Shown in pieces: positions 52,226 through 63,294 of a stretch of DNA of 64,000 bases. The notes beneath the pieces were generated by a model. That model saw nothing but the letters and a program-made list of their open reading frames with translations. It was not told where the DNA came from and ran no database searches. Every line of letters begins with the position of its first letter. Position 1 is the stretch's first letter. Made by a program: the position numbers and the translations under genes. Origin of the DNA: Bryum argenteum (Eukaryota > Streptophyta > Bryopsida > Bryales > Bryaceae); assembly GCA_037043015.1 (NCBI GenBank), contig CM073322.1, forward strand, positions 18,797,601-18,861,600, given 5' to 3'.

Positions 52226-52768
52226 TCATTTCACTAATGGCTTGTGAACGTAGAGACTTGATAGAAGGCGACTTGAGGACCACACCGCAACTTCTTGAAG
52301 TCGACCATATCGTCCACACCGGAAGACGACTTGTTGAGCTGGAGAAACCCAATATGGAACCTGCGATATTGCTGCATAATAAACGGCTAATTTCAGAACA
52401 AAATACTCGACACGGGTGTGAAGGTACGTCCTGAAAAGTGAGCATGTTCTAGCGAGGTCGACGATGAGTTGCAAGGACTGGAAGTCCAGGTTGAACTGAA
52501 ACTCCGGATCCCACACACAGTCTGTATGGATAGACTGCAGAATGAAATCTGCGAATGTAGCGACGAACGACGGATCCATCTACAAACACCGAAACAAATC
52601 AATCAGCTTAGTTGACGGTCATCAATCTGATACAAGACAGCGAGATTGAGTGTGCACGGAATACAGAAAAAAGTATTTGAAACTAGAGAACAAGAGCAGA
52701 AGTAAGCAGATCACCTGAGATTCTATACTTTCGCCACGCTTTGCAAGAGTGGAAAACGAAGAAGACAT
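52226..52768 (-). CDS. Hypothetical spliced gene inside the palindrome region
   Basis: Exon 52768-52715 encodes MSSSFSTLAKRGESIESQ and ends at a CAG/GTGATC donor. An acceptor (TTTGTAG) at 52580 opens the next exon in the same phase (MDPSFVATFADFILQSIH, then WDPEFQFNLDFQSLQLIVDL). That frame stays open to 52226, but a donor (GAC/GTACCT) near 52430 could end it sooner, and the frame to 52146 is an alternative 3' end. I recognise no family. It lies between two palindrome clusters on the same strand as the DUF7869-like gene, so it may belong to the same element. Confidence 0.4.
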
Positions 52769-53879
52769 GATTCATAAATAAGGAAGTGTAGGAACTCAAG
52801 TCGGAACTTCTTCGGTGCGAGTTTTGTCGCCTCTTCTGAAAGGAATGAACAAGAGAACTAGAAAGTTAACTGCCTACCAAGAGTAGAATTCTAGACGGAC
52901 TGCAGAGGAGTGAGGAAAAACACAATGAAGCATATCGTAAATGGCAGCATGCATTTGGGAAGAGAAGCTCCAAATATATAGAAAACTCGACTCCAACATC
53001 AGGCAGTATGAGGACCACTCCAGGATCGATGACGGCGGCGGGCGGCACGCGTAATCATGGGAGCCATCATAAGGACTGAAGTACTGAAGGAGACGACTGC
53101 TCATGATGAGTCTTCATGTAATTAAAGAGGACAAGGCGTAAACAATGGATTATTAGGCGCAGCCATTGTTAGTGGGCCTTAAAATAATGCAATTCCATAA
53201 TATAAGAAGTGATCGGTGGACGCCCCGAAGGACAGTAGAAGAGAGGACCTTGAAGAGAGAAATACGTAATAAATAAAAAACTACCAATGCATTAGGGACG
53301 GAAAACAACAGTAGCTTAGCTAATTATCATTTGTGATCATAAGAAGGACATAAACCAATCCTGACCGAGATAATATCGTTCGTATGATAAGACCATTTGA
53401 CGCCCTCAAAGACTTTGACAAAGATCGACACGCATGAATGAATCAAGCCAAAAGTACTGACGGATAGCCTTGTGATTATAGAAATTAAGGCAAAAAATCA
53501 AAGAGAGGTAAGCAAATTACCTTGTTCACCGTAGAAGTAGAAAAGAGAAAGACAGGGTTAAGCAGTAGGCTCCTGGAAGTGAAAGAGGTAAGGGTAAGAC
53601 CTAGTACGTGAATACAATATTCGAAGAAGCAGGGTGAACTATCATGGTGTAGATAAAATTGTGATTTAGGTAGACTCTCAATATAAAACGTTACGTAAAG
53701 GAACTTGATACAGATAAGACTCATGAACTGAGCTATTACAAGACGTATAATCGAGATAATGTCGATTGGGAAAAACAAGTCCAGGAAAATATCTCAGAGG
53801 GCCAGTTGATATATCTGAAAATAAAACTATAGCCAAGGTCGACGGTGATCGTAAAAAAACGAGGATATGAAGAAGATGT
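52769..53879. other. Unassigned sequence
   Basis: Less AT-rich than the spacers to the left. Minus-strand open stretches at 52866-53104 match nothing I know. No palindromes were seen between 51960 and 53915. Confidence 0.4.
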
Positions 53880-54290
53880 AGGCATAGGCAGTGAAACAAG
53901 AAGAAATGTATATGTCATCGGGGGATCGCCCGATGGTGCACTACAGTCAGCCCCACAAAGACAAGCCTCCATTATGTGTCAACAACGAGAAGTAACTCTG
54001 CCATGGGGGGATCGCCCGATGGTGCACTCTGATCGGCCCACAAAGAGAAGCCTCCATTATGAGTCAGCAACGAGAAGTAACTCTGCCATGGGGGGATCGC
54101 CCGATGATACAAGCCACTCAGCTCCACAAAGAGAAGCCTCCCTGATGAGTCAGCAACGAGAAGTAACTCTGTCATGGGGGATCGCCCGATAATCTGAAGC
54201 CACTCACCCCAAAAGAAATTCCTGCATTGTGAGACAGACTCGAGAAGAAGATCTCGACATCGGGGATCGCCCGATGACGTATTTCATCGA
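53880..54290. repeat. 86-bp tandem array, five units, each with one palindrome
   Basis: Palindromes begin at about 53916, 54002, 54086, 54172 and 54257, so the unit is 85-86 bp. Units share GAGTCAGCAACGAGAAGTAA, CTCTGCCATGGGGGGATCGC and CCACAAAGAGAAGCCTCC. The array lies just 3' of the DUF7869-like coding region, overlapping its last open codons. Confidence 0.9.
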
Positions 54291-55069
54291 GCCCCACGAA
54301 GGTATGCCATCGTCAAGGGTCGACTCGTTAGCTCTTGTTAAGTTGTCCAGGGCACGGGCTTTGTCTTTCTTGGGAATAGTACGAGACTTTGGGTTACTAA
54401 TCTTCGAATATGACGCATACAAGACGGCGCCAACGTCGATCCACTCAGGACGACGATCCTCCACAACCCACTTAGCAGACCAACAATTCTCGTACTTCTT
54501 TGCCATGTCTCGCGCTGCGTTCTGGGGCTCCCAATACTAGATAAGAAACTTCCCGTACTCAGGAACACCCTCGTCTCTACAAACAGCGGACACTGCCCGA
54601 CCTAGCCACACATGGCAAACTGCTGGGTCTTCAGGTCGGAGGAGGACCCACCAAAGGGGAGCGATCTGGCGCCACGGGTTAAATCGTTCTTCAGGCCTCT
54701 CATTAGCACGCCCGCAGTATGCCTCGATATCCTCGTCCTCCGGAGTAACATCCACAGGAATCAAAGTCAGGCGTGGAACGGGGAACAAGGGCCCTCGCCA
54801 ATCGTGAATAGGCCAGAAGCCCTCAACTAATCGAGACGGTGTGGGGGGCAAAGGCTTCTGGATTTCTGTCAGCACCCGAGACCAGTACTCGACATATGGC
54901 TCGAATGCCGCAGCAAACGTTGAGCACCTCTTCCGACCACTCTCCCAGTACTCAATGTACTTACGAATTTCATGCATCATGAAAGTCCGTCGGTCTGTTG
55001 CTTTGGCTGCAGCCTCAAGCGCCTTCGCTTGATTCCCCGTCTTAGATGGAACCTCGGAACCCCACATAT

Positions 55070-55328
55070 TGTAAGAGTCTAGCTGTCAAAACAAGCAAAA
55101 ACTACAAAAGAAATATATTGATCCAAGACTTAGGTTTACAATGAATAAGAGTCACTCATATACTAATCTCTTGGCTCAACTGCCGAGGCTATACTTTAGC
55201 TCTACTGCCGAGGCTATACTTTAGCTCTACTGCCGAGGCTATACTTTAGCTCTACTGCCGAAGTTCTATTTATAAAATTAATAGCGAGTGAACATCCGAG
55301 CTTATCAACGAGGCCTTGGCCCATGACA
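55070..55328 (-). repeat. 3' LTR of the Gypsy fossil
   Basis: A 259-bp LTR with TG and CA ends on the element strand. It holds three copies of a 25-bp unit (CTGCCGAGGCTATACTTTAG then CTCTA), against two in the other LTR. Confidence 0.92.
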
Positions 55329-58300
55329 AATGCCTCCTCCTCCTCCTCCTCATGTGCTGATGAATTAACAAGTGTCATACAAGAGAATGTGCCCAAAGAA
55401 TATCAAGATGCAGGACGCGCAACAACAAGCGCTCGTAATCGTCTAAGGCCATGACATTTTGTAATTGGCAAACAGGTTCCCAAGTAGGCTCCGGCCATCC
55501 TGTCCACTTTACAAGTAGTTGCCAACCGCACCCACGACGTCGATGTTGCAACACTCTTTCAACAGCATACTCGTCCTCGCTAGTGGATGCCTCGAAAGCA
55601 GGATTGCTCAAAACAACACCGGACTCATTATCATGAGGTAGTTGGGAAGGCAACGGATCCTCAGCTGCCTTCTTCACTAAACTCACATGAAAAAACAGGA
55701 TGAATACCTGACAGTGTATTCAAACGAACCGCATGTGTACCTACGCACTCCAATACACGATAAGGAAGAGCAATCCAATCAAGCTTCTTGATTGGCCGGG
55801 ACGTGTTGATGTTCTTCAACTTCAACCACACATGATCACCGGGACGAAAATCCTCGGCCACCGAGCGTCGTGTATTTGACTGACGTTCTTGAGTCTCTTG
55901 CGCAATGGCCATTGCCGTTGTTGCCAGTTCACTTGAATTACGCCAGTGCTCAACAAGCTTGCGTCCTTTTTCCGCCGGTGACAACGAAGAACCTGCCTCC
56001 TCGGGTATAGTAATATTCATGACCGAATGATGATAACCGTGAGTCATAAAAAATGCAAACATACCTATAGACTGCGACACACGATTATTCAACGCCATCA
56101 TCGCGATCGGCAACTGAAAAGCCCAATCTTCTTCCTCAAATGTCGTGAAAATACAAAGATATGTTTCAAACTCTTGATTTGCCCTCTCTGTTGCACCATC
56201 TGTCTCCGGATGGAAAGCTGTCGACAACCGACGCGTAATCTTCATCAATTTGCATACCGCCCCATCCCAGCGGACTAACAAATTGACTACCACGATCCGA
56301 CACAATTGCTGCGGGCAATCCGTGATCTTGAAAAACTTGCTCTAAAAGTTTGTGAGCCACATCAAGTGCACGAATTGTCTTCATAGGCACAAAGAATGAT
56401 AGATTTGGACAAACGGTCCGTCACAACCATGATATTTATACGATTCTTTGCTTGGTGCCAATCCGGTAATAAAATCAATGGAGAGCTCGGTCAAATCCGT
56501 GCGGAATTGGCAAAGGTTTTAGCAACCGCTCGCTTCTCTCCCGCCAAATCTTCGATTTTCCACACACGTTGCAATGCCGTACAAATCTCCGAACATCTTG
56601 TGTCAACCCGGCCACGTATATTCACGTGCAATCAAGTCACGCGTACCCTCACGACCTGGATGTCCTGCTAGTGGTGAATCATGAGTAGATTGGATCAAAC
56701 GCGTCCAAGAGGTTCGTGCGCCGAAAATCCATATTCGTCCACGCCAACGCAATCGATGACCGAATCTGAGAACACTCACTAATCGTGATAGGTAAGCCCC
56801 ATTCTTTAGGTAGTCGGCGCTCACCATCCATAACCGCCGTTCGCATCTTCCAATAACGATGATTTGTTTGCGGGGCAACATCCCATAATGCAATCATCTA
56901 TCGTCAATAAATGGACATATGGGACGCGGGTCATTATCGACTCAGAAGCGAGGAGCCTCTTTCTCTGCGAATCGCATCACCATCTCGTGATCCATGCGAT
57001 TTAGCGACAACCTTCAAAGCGCCATCATCTCCGTCAAAAGTCGATGATATCGATTCATGATTCGATCATCATCTGCGTGTTGAGAAAGATCCTGTTCCGA
57101 CGAGAAAGTGCATCCGATTGAACTTGATCTTTGCCAGGCTTGTGCGCGATCTCAAAGTCAAAATCATTCAACCGTAGGCCCAACGTATTTGCCTCTCGCT
57201 CAAATGTTGCTTCTTCAAAAAATAAGCCAAATGCGATGATCCAACTCACTTCAAAATGTTGGCCAACAAGTAATGTACGCCACTCGCGGATGCAATGTAC
57301 AAATCGCTAGCATTTCCTTGTCATGAATCGGATAATTGGACTCCATTTGATCGTGTTTCTTCGAGAAATAAGCAACCGCATGCCAAAGTCCGTCCACCTT
57401 TTGCATTAAGGTGCCACCAACAAAGATAACTAGAGGAATCACATTCAATGGTTGTTTCCAAACCTGAGTCCATTTAACGAGCACCGGCGCATGAATTAAT
57501 GCCTCCTTCAATCGATCAAAGGCATGTTGACATTTCGATGTCCAATGGAAAGATTAATCTTTCCGCGTTAGTCGAGTAAGAGGTTACGCAATGTTAGAAT
57601 ATCCATCTATGAATTGTCGATAATAATTGCGTAAAACCTAAAAATCCACGAACTCCTTTTACTTTTGTTGGCGGCTCCCATTGACGAATTGCCTCAAGTT
57701 TTGCTTGGATCGACCGCAAACCCCAACCGTCTTCACCAAATATCCAAGATACTTAATAGTGTGCCTGGCTTCAAACTCGCTCTTATCAAAATCAAGTTGA
57801 AGCCTGCGTTAGCAAGCTTACGGATGATCCGAGAACGCATCACGATGTTCTTTTTGAGTATCACTATAGATCACCACGTCATCAATATATGCGGAGCAAA
57901 GATATATCCAATTAAATCGTGAAGTATCCAATTGATATATCGAAAAAGTTGCGCGGTGCGCCCGTCGGTCAAACGGTGTGACCAACCACTCATATAAGCC
58001 AAAGCGTGTTTTGAACGCCGTCTTCCACTTGTCACCTTCTTTCACACGTATCCGGTGAAACGCAGAGATTACATCAACCTCGGAGATATATTTGGTCAGC
58101 AAAAATGGATCTTAACGTCTCATCAATGCGCGGAATCGGATAGTTTGTCCTTCCGACTCATCTCGTTCAATCGCCGATAGTCAACACGTAATCGCAATCC
58201 TCCGCCAGGTTTCTTCACAAATATGACCGAGTCTGCTGCGGTGAATTACTTACGCGAATAAATCCATTATCCAACAACTCCGTAAGGTCTTGCGCAAAAC

Positions 58301-59799
58301 TAATAATTGATCCTTGGACATCGATCAGCCGCATGGCGGGGATGTCATCATTAGTCTTCCTTCAATAAGATTGATCTCGTGATCAACCCTTTTCCTATCT
58401 TGGGGGCAACGACTTTGCATCTTGTCGATTAAAAGCGTCAATAAGCGGCATGAGCGTCGGGGAGCATGTTGTGCCGGGTCCCTATACACCTTCTGTTGTA
58501 GTGCCCTCTGGATGTCAACCAAGCTGGCACTAAAAACCTCTATTGGTTCACCGCTTCTCTGCAAAGTTTGAATCATTTGATGCACGTATCTCTTGCATTG
58601 GCTCCAACGTGTCGGTCGAGTCTTCACAATCATCTTGAAAGGTTTTCGAATGCAAACCTCTTCTTTAGCAGGTCGAACACTTGCATCATGTCGCTCCATC
58701 CAACCTTTTCCCAAGATTATATCATCTATTTGTCCTGGAATAACATAGGCAACAATCTTCTCCTCCATACCATCAATATCGGCCATAAAATTTGCAATTT
58801 GGCAAATCATAGGCCACTTCTTCATTGTCGTAACTTGCTCCAAAGATCTAGGTTGAATAGATGACGCATCCAACCCTCTCCGTCGAACAAATTGCTCAGA
58901 CACAGTTGCAAAGCATTGGCATCCAGAATCACACAAAGCACGAGTAGATATAATTGAGTTTATTAAAACATCAACATACATACCACCCGTGTCTAAGCTG
59001 TCTCCTAGATTCTTCAACTTTGACAACCTGCCTCCACGCCTCCGATTCAATGTCCGCGCTGCTGCATTCGGGTCGATGTAAACGCTGTCAAGATGTTGAA
59101 TAAAAGTCGCCGCATTGCAACCACGTTGATTTTGGTAGAAAGATACTACCATCATCTGCGCCTTCGCGTCCATCCTCGAAAACAAGTATGCGGCTTGATC
59201 TTGAGGTGTACCAAGTACAGCTCCATCAATTCGAAGCTTGTTATCTGCTTCGACCTTCCATATCGGGTAGCCATTGCGACTCCCGTCAAACTTTGAAATA
59301 TCTGGCAATCGCTTGCGCAATGCGCGACGGCAGTTCCTCCATATTGTTCTTTGCATCGATTGCGGCATCATCTCGCGATGAAGACGGACCTCCTAAACTC
59401 GTGAATTGTCAAATTACCGAGCCACTGCGGCTTCGTTGTGCAACCAATCGCTGATAGCCAACTTCTCGACTGGCACGAGAAGCTTGAAGTGTGTGCGCGC
59501 AACCTCACGATCTCCTCTTGATAGTCTTCCGCCGTAATTTCTCCTTGCGCTGCTTCTTTGCCGCAATGCGCAGGATCTCATCATCGATCATCCGGGCGTT
59601 CTCCATCTCAAAAAGCAACACCTCTCAATCAACTCTTCAGGCTTCGCAAAGCCTTCAAATGCGTCCCGTTACGTGGCTATCTTCAATCACTACCACGAGG
59701 GTGGATAAGTTCCTCAATCTAATCAATGTCCTACTTTTGTCGTTTGAAAAAACAAGGGAGGATGAAGCCCTTCAGAAAATCAAGAGAAGTCTTGGATTA

Positions 59800-60032
59800 T
59801 GTAAGAGTCTAGCTGTCAAAACAAGCAAAAACTACAAAAGAAATATATTGATCAAAGACTTAGGTTTACAATGAATAAGAGTCACTTATATACTAATCTC
59901 TTGGCTCAACTCCGAGGCTATACTTTAGCTCTACTGCCGAGGCTATACTTTAGCTCTACTGCCGAAGTTCTATTTATAAAATTAATAGCGAGTGAACATC
60001 CGAGCTTATCAACGAGGCCTTGGCCCATGACA
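59800..60032 (-). repeat. 5' LTR of the Gypsy fossil
   Basis: A 233-bp LTR, nearly identical to 55070-55328 apart from one fewer 25-bp unit and a few small changes. The element strand starts TGTCATGGGCC. Confidence 0.92.
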
Positions 60033-61317
60033 CATATGCTTAAAAAGAACGGGGTTCGGATCACAGGACGGTAGTAAAGGTAGCCCGTTGATGTCCTCTT
60101 TCCAAAGACGAATTGGTGGTTTGTTATGCGGTTGCCACTGGGAATCCACCGTTGACTTCTTCCATCTCATACTGGCCAGCCGTCCGAATCAACATAGAAT
60201 TTGAAAAGGTGCATCTCTCCAAGTCCAATCAATCGATTTGCTCCGTCACATTGGTAACCCTTGACGTAAGACTTGAAATCTGCAACTTCCTGCACAAACT
60301 CCGGCATGAACGACAACTCCTGAGTCAGCATGAAAGCTTTCATAAGGTATGCAAGCACGAAGGTATTCCTACTCTTGAGAGCCTTCGAGAGATGGCTAAA
60401 GTACGCATCAATATCCTCATGGGTATGTCCGACTAAAAGAAACCCAGCCTGAATTTCCTCGAATACCCCCTTAGCCGTCAGAAGCGATAGAAATGACATC
60501 AGATACTTGTTCTTGTTGTCCTTCGCGGAATTGTCTAATTGAAGATATAGTTTCCTAGGCAGTGGAGAGGCGCTAGTAAACTTGTTCGGATCCATGACCG
60601 TTAGGGCATCGATGCACCGGGATTTTCCGCGTAACAACGCTTCAAAGAGAGAATTAGCTGGAGGGTGAGGAAACAACGCCCTCGATTCTCGAAGTGGAGG
60701 CTCCAAAAGCTGCCTAAACAGCTTTGCAAGAGAGGAAATCGTGGCATTGGGATCGGAGGGCCAGCAGTCCGGTGAGTAATGCGCGTAGGCGCCGTCACTG
60801 TGGCCATGAGCAACCATTCCCGTCACGTTCATTGGAAGCTGGCCCAAGCCAGAGGTTGCCTTCGTTGTAGTCCTCATCCGTGGAAGAGCTGTCTTCGCGG
60901 TATCCATTTTGTCATGAATCACACATAGATATTCTTGAGGATTCCGCTTTGACTCTTCACGCCAAGATGCATATAGCCGACGACAGGATGCCTGGTGATG
61001 CAAATGAGAAAGTTTCTGCTTCATGAATGAAACATACTCAGGACTGCCATTCGGACTCCTTGAAATAAACTGCTGAAGGGTGTCGCACTCGGTACATTTT
61101 GCGAAACTACTTCCAACGGGTTTGATAGCAACATTATTGAACATGCTAGTCTTGATTCGGCTAATCGCAGACTGACTGACTGGCGGCAGGCCGTAGGAAA
61201 GGTTCGTCTGCGTAACAATTCAAATAAATCAATTTAGATAAAAGTCGACTCATTTACAAATCCAAGCAAAGCAAAGAAATTACTACATTGACGTAGACCA
61301 TGAAACCTCGCTCTGGC

Positions 61318-61337
61318 ATGGGGCGATCGCCCCATCC
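61318..61337. repeat. Perfect 18-bp palindrome in an intron
   Basis: ATGGGGCGATCGCCCCAT is a perfect inverted repeat centred on GATC. It lies in the intron between two DUF7869-like exons and belongs to the palindrome family of this region. Confidence 0.85.
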
Positions 61338-62651
61338 CAACCTAATCTACATATCAATGTGAATGTCGAAATTTACCTCATTAACGTCGGAGTGGACTTT
61401 CGTCCAGTTGTTAAGGGCCGGAAGATACTTCAGTGTGTCGATTCGGCGGGGTTTTCCAGTTCCGCGCATTTGATTAGGCATCTGATCAGCGTTCTCAGAC
61501 ACAATGGCTGCGATGGTGCCCATTGCTTGAACCGTCCCGATGCGGGGATGCTTGATACCTTTGTTTCCATGCTGACCAGAAAGAACACCTTCCTTGAAGT
61601 TTCGAATGTATCCATGGAACGTCGATTTCGCGATACCATGAATTTTATACCACGCCGTAGTGCACACCTTAAGTCCCATTAGAGTCATGAACTTCAGTCT
61701 GACCCCCGGTTTTGAGTGCAATTGTCCCCAAAGAATGATGCAAGATTTCACGCTGTCGTGATACTCTTTTAGATAGAACAACTGTCTAACGGAGCGAGTA
61801 TGTGACCAGGGAAATCGTTGGCAACACCGTAAGTCGCAACACTTCTCCGCTAATTTGACGAATCTCGCTATCTCCGTCATTTTCGTATACATGGAAATGA
61901 CCGGACTCGCACGGCGCTTCCTGGCGACAAATCGATAGGGAGGTTTCAAATCCCCCATATACGCGTCGGTCGACGACTTGACTTCGGGGGGACGCAAAGT
62001 GATGAAGTGTGTCAGTCAGGGATCGACCACTGAATGCGAAAAAGCATTATGAGATGGGCCACTTCTGATGCGTCATAATGGACATAATATCACCAGTCAT
62101 CACCTGAAGTACAGTGACACCCACACTGTCCTCACCAAGAACACCATCCTGGTAGAGGTCACTGGAGTCGCAACAATTAATTCTCCCCGACGCTATGACA
62201 TCACCACCATCCCCTTTTCGCATTACCTCGTGTCCTACCCACTGGGATCTTGCAATATAAGGGGAGTCCACACCCTCATCAGTATCATCATTGTGGGAAT
62301 CCTCCGGTGGAATCATCAAGTCCAGGACTTTCCAAAGCACAGACTTATCAACTGCCTGGCCGAGCACAGTAACACCAACCTGGCGTGGATCGATGGGCAA
62401 ATCCGAAAATTGTGGAATGATCTCGGATGGCCGTAGCAAGACATAGTCATTACTGTTGCCATGCAACTCAATACCCCTCCAGTCGCCAGCAGGATGGGCA
62501 TCAATAATGAAACTAGACCCAACCTCGCCGATCCCAGGATAAAGAAGTGTGACATCCATCCCATTCCGGTACAAATTGTCGTGTGAACTGCTTCCACTAA
62601 CCCAACCAGAATTAGAAAAGCTACCCGACGCCATTATGTAGAGCAAACGTA

Positions 62652-63294
62652 TATCGGGCGCTCGCCCGATGCAGCTCAGTAGGGGTATGGTATCAACGCT
62701 GGAATGTCACGATGTCAGGGTCGTCCGAGGCTGATAAATCAATGTTGCACTCGTCACGATGATGGTAGTCTCGACTGATCTTGGCGGTCACCGACTATCC
62801 CCGAGGTGTATCGGTGGATCGCCCGATGTGTCCGATCGCAACAACCTTGTTCCGCGTATCGGGTGATCGCCCGATGCGGGCTCTCACTAGATCGTCGTCC
62901 ACTGTGTACACATAACTGTTACTACTCGCATTCAATGGGTCCTTATCGGGGGATCGCCCGATGATGGCCCCCAGAAGAATCTCCTTTACTTATCGGGGGA
63001 CCGCCCGATGCTGTCGTCAAAGGATCAATCGAACCACAGTCGATGATTTCCTCGGTAATTCGAATCACAACATTCTAGCCACTGTATCGGGGGATCGTCC
63101 GATGTTAGCATCAACAACAACCTCGTCGGGTGTATCGGGGGACCGCCCGATGCTATCGACAACAGATCAATCCACCCACAGTCGAGGATATCCTCGGTGA
63201 TTGCAATCACAACAGTGAAGCCAGTGTATCGGGGAATCGCCCGATGATGGTATCAACAACAGCCTCGTCGGATCTATCGGGGGATCGCCCGATA
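62652..63294. repeat. Palindrome array upstream of the DUF7869-like gene; 142-bp tandem units
   Basis: Nine copies begin at about 62652, 62809, 62857, 62944, 62991, 63085, 63133, 63227 and 63275. From 62991 on they sit in a 142-bp tandem unit (62991/63133/63275 and 63085/63227) with two palindromes per unit, alternately about 94 and 48 bp apart. Arms ATCGGG and CCCGAT are nearly always kept while the centre varies (GGATCG, GGACCG, TGATCG, GCGCTC). The first copy lies only about 20 bases upstream of the likely start codon at 62634. Confidence 0.9.

Larger units (their letters stand above)
55070..60032 (-). mobile_element. Ty3/Gypsy chromovirus fossil, full-length, broken
   Basis: A 4.96-kb element in minus orientation, bounded by LTRs and the 5-bp target duplication CATAT (55065-55069 and 60033-60037). 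Remnants in element order: gag and protease at about 59.4-58.3 kb, reverse transcriptase at about 58.2-57.8 kb with an aspartate-pair motif, RNase H at about 57.5-57.1 kb, integrase with zinc finger and core at about 56.9-55.7 kb, and a chromodomain at about 55.65-55.4 kb. A purine-rich tract adjoins the 3' LTR. The coding region is broken in several places. The LTRs differ by only a few changes and one internal repeat unit, so the insertion is recent. Confidence 0.92.
54292..62634 (-). pseudogene. DUF7869-like, transposase-like gene, interrupted
   Basis: Coding blocks run on the minus strand: 62634 to about 62110 (MASGSFSNSGW), about 62020-61377, 61207 to about 60170, then beyond the LTR insertion 55067-54292. 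Exon borders at 61377 and 61207 are clean and in phase. Block 2 has CCDLRCCQRFPW, VCTTAWYKIHGIAKSTF, QHGNKGIKHP and LPALNNW. Block 3 has FAKCTEC, VIHDKMDTAKTALPR, LYLQLDNSAKDNKN and VGHTHEDIDAYFS, the hallmarks of the DUF7869 group. Block 4 begins RLWKEDINGLPLLPSCDP. The spaced D, D and E/D residues suggest an RNase H-like transposase, though this is not proven. Besides the retroelement, a frame change near 60165 and an in-frame TAG near 54540 suggest the gene is dead. The 61208-61376 intron holds a palindrome. Confidence 0.65.

Noticed and set aside
62652-63294. CRISPR array
   Set aside because: Plant nuclear context, variable short palindromes, and spacers that are themselves tandem repeats.
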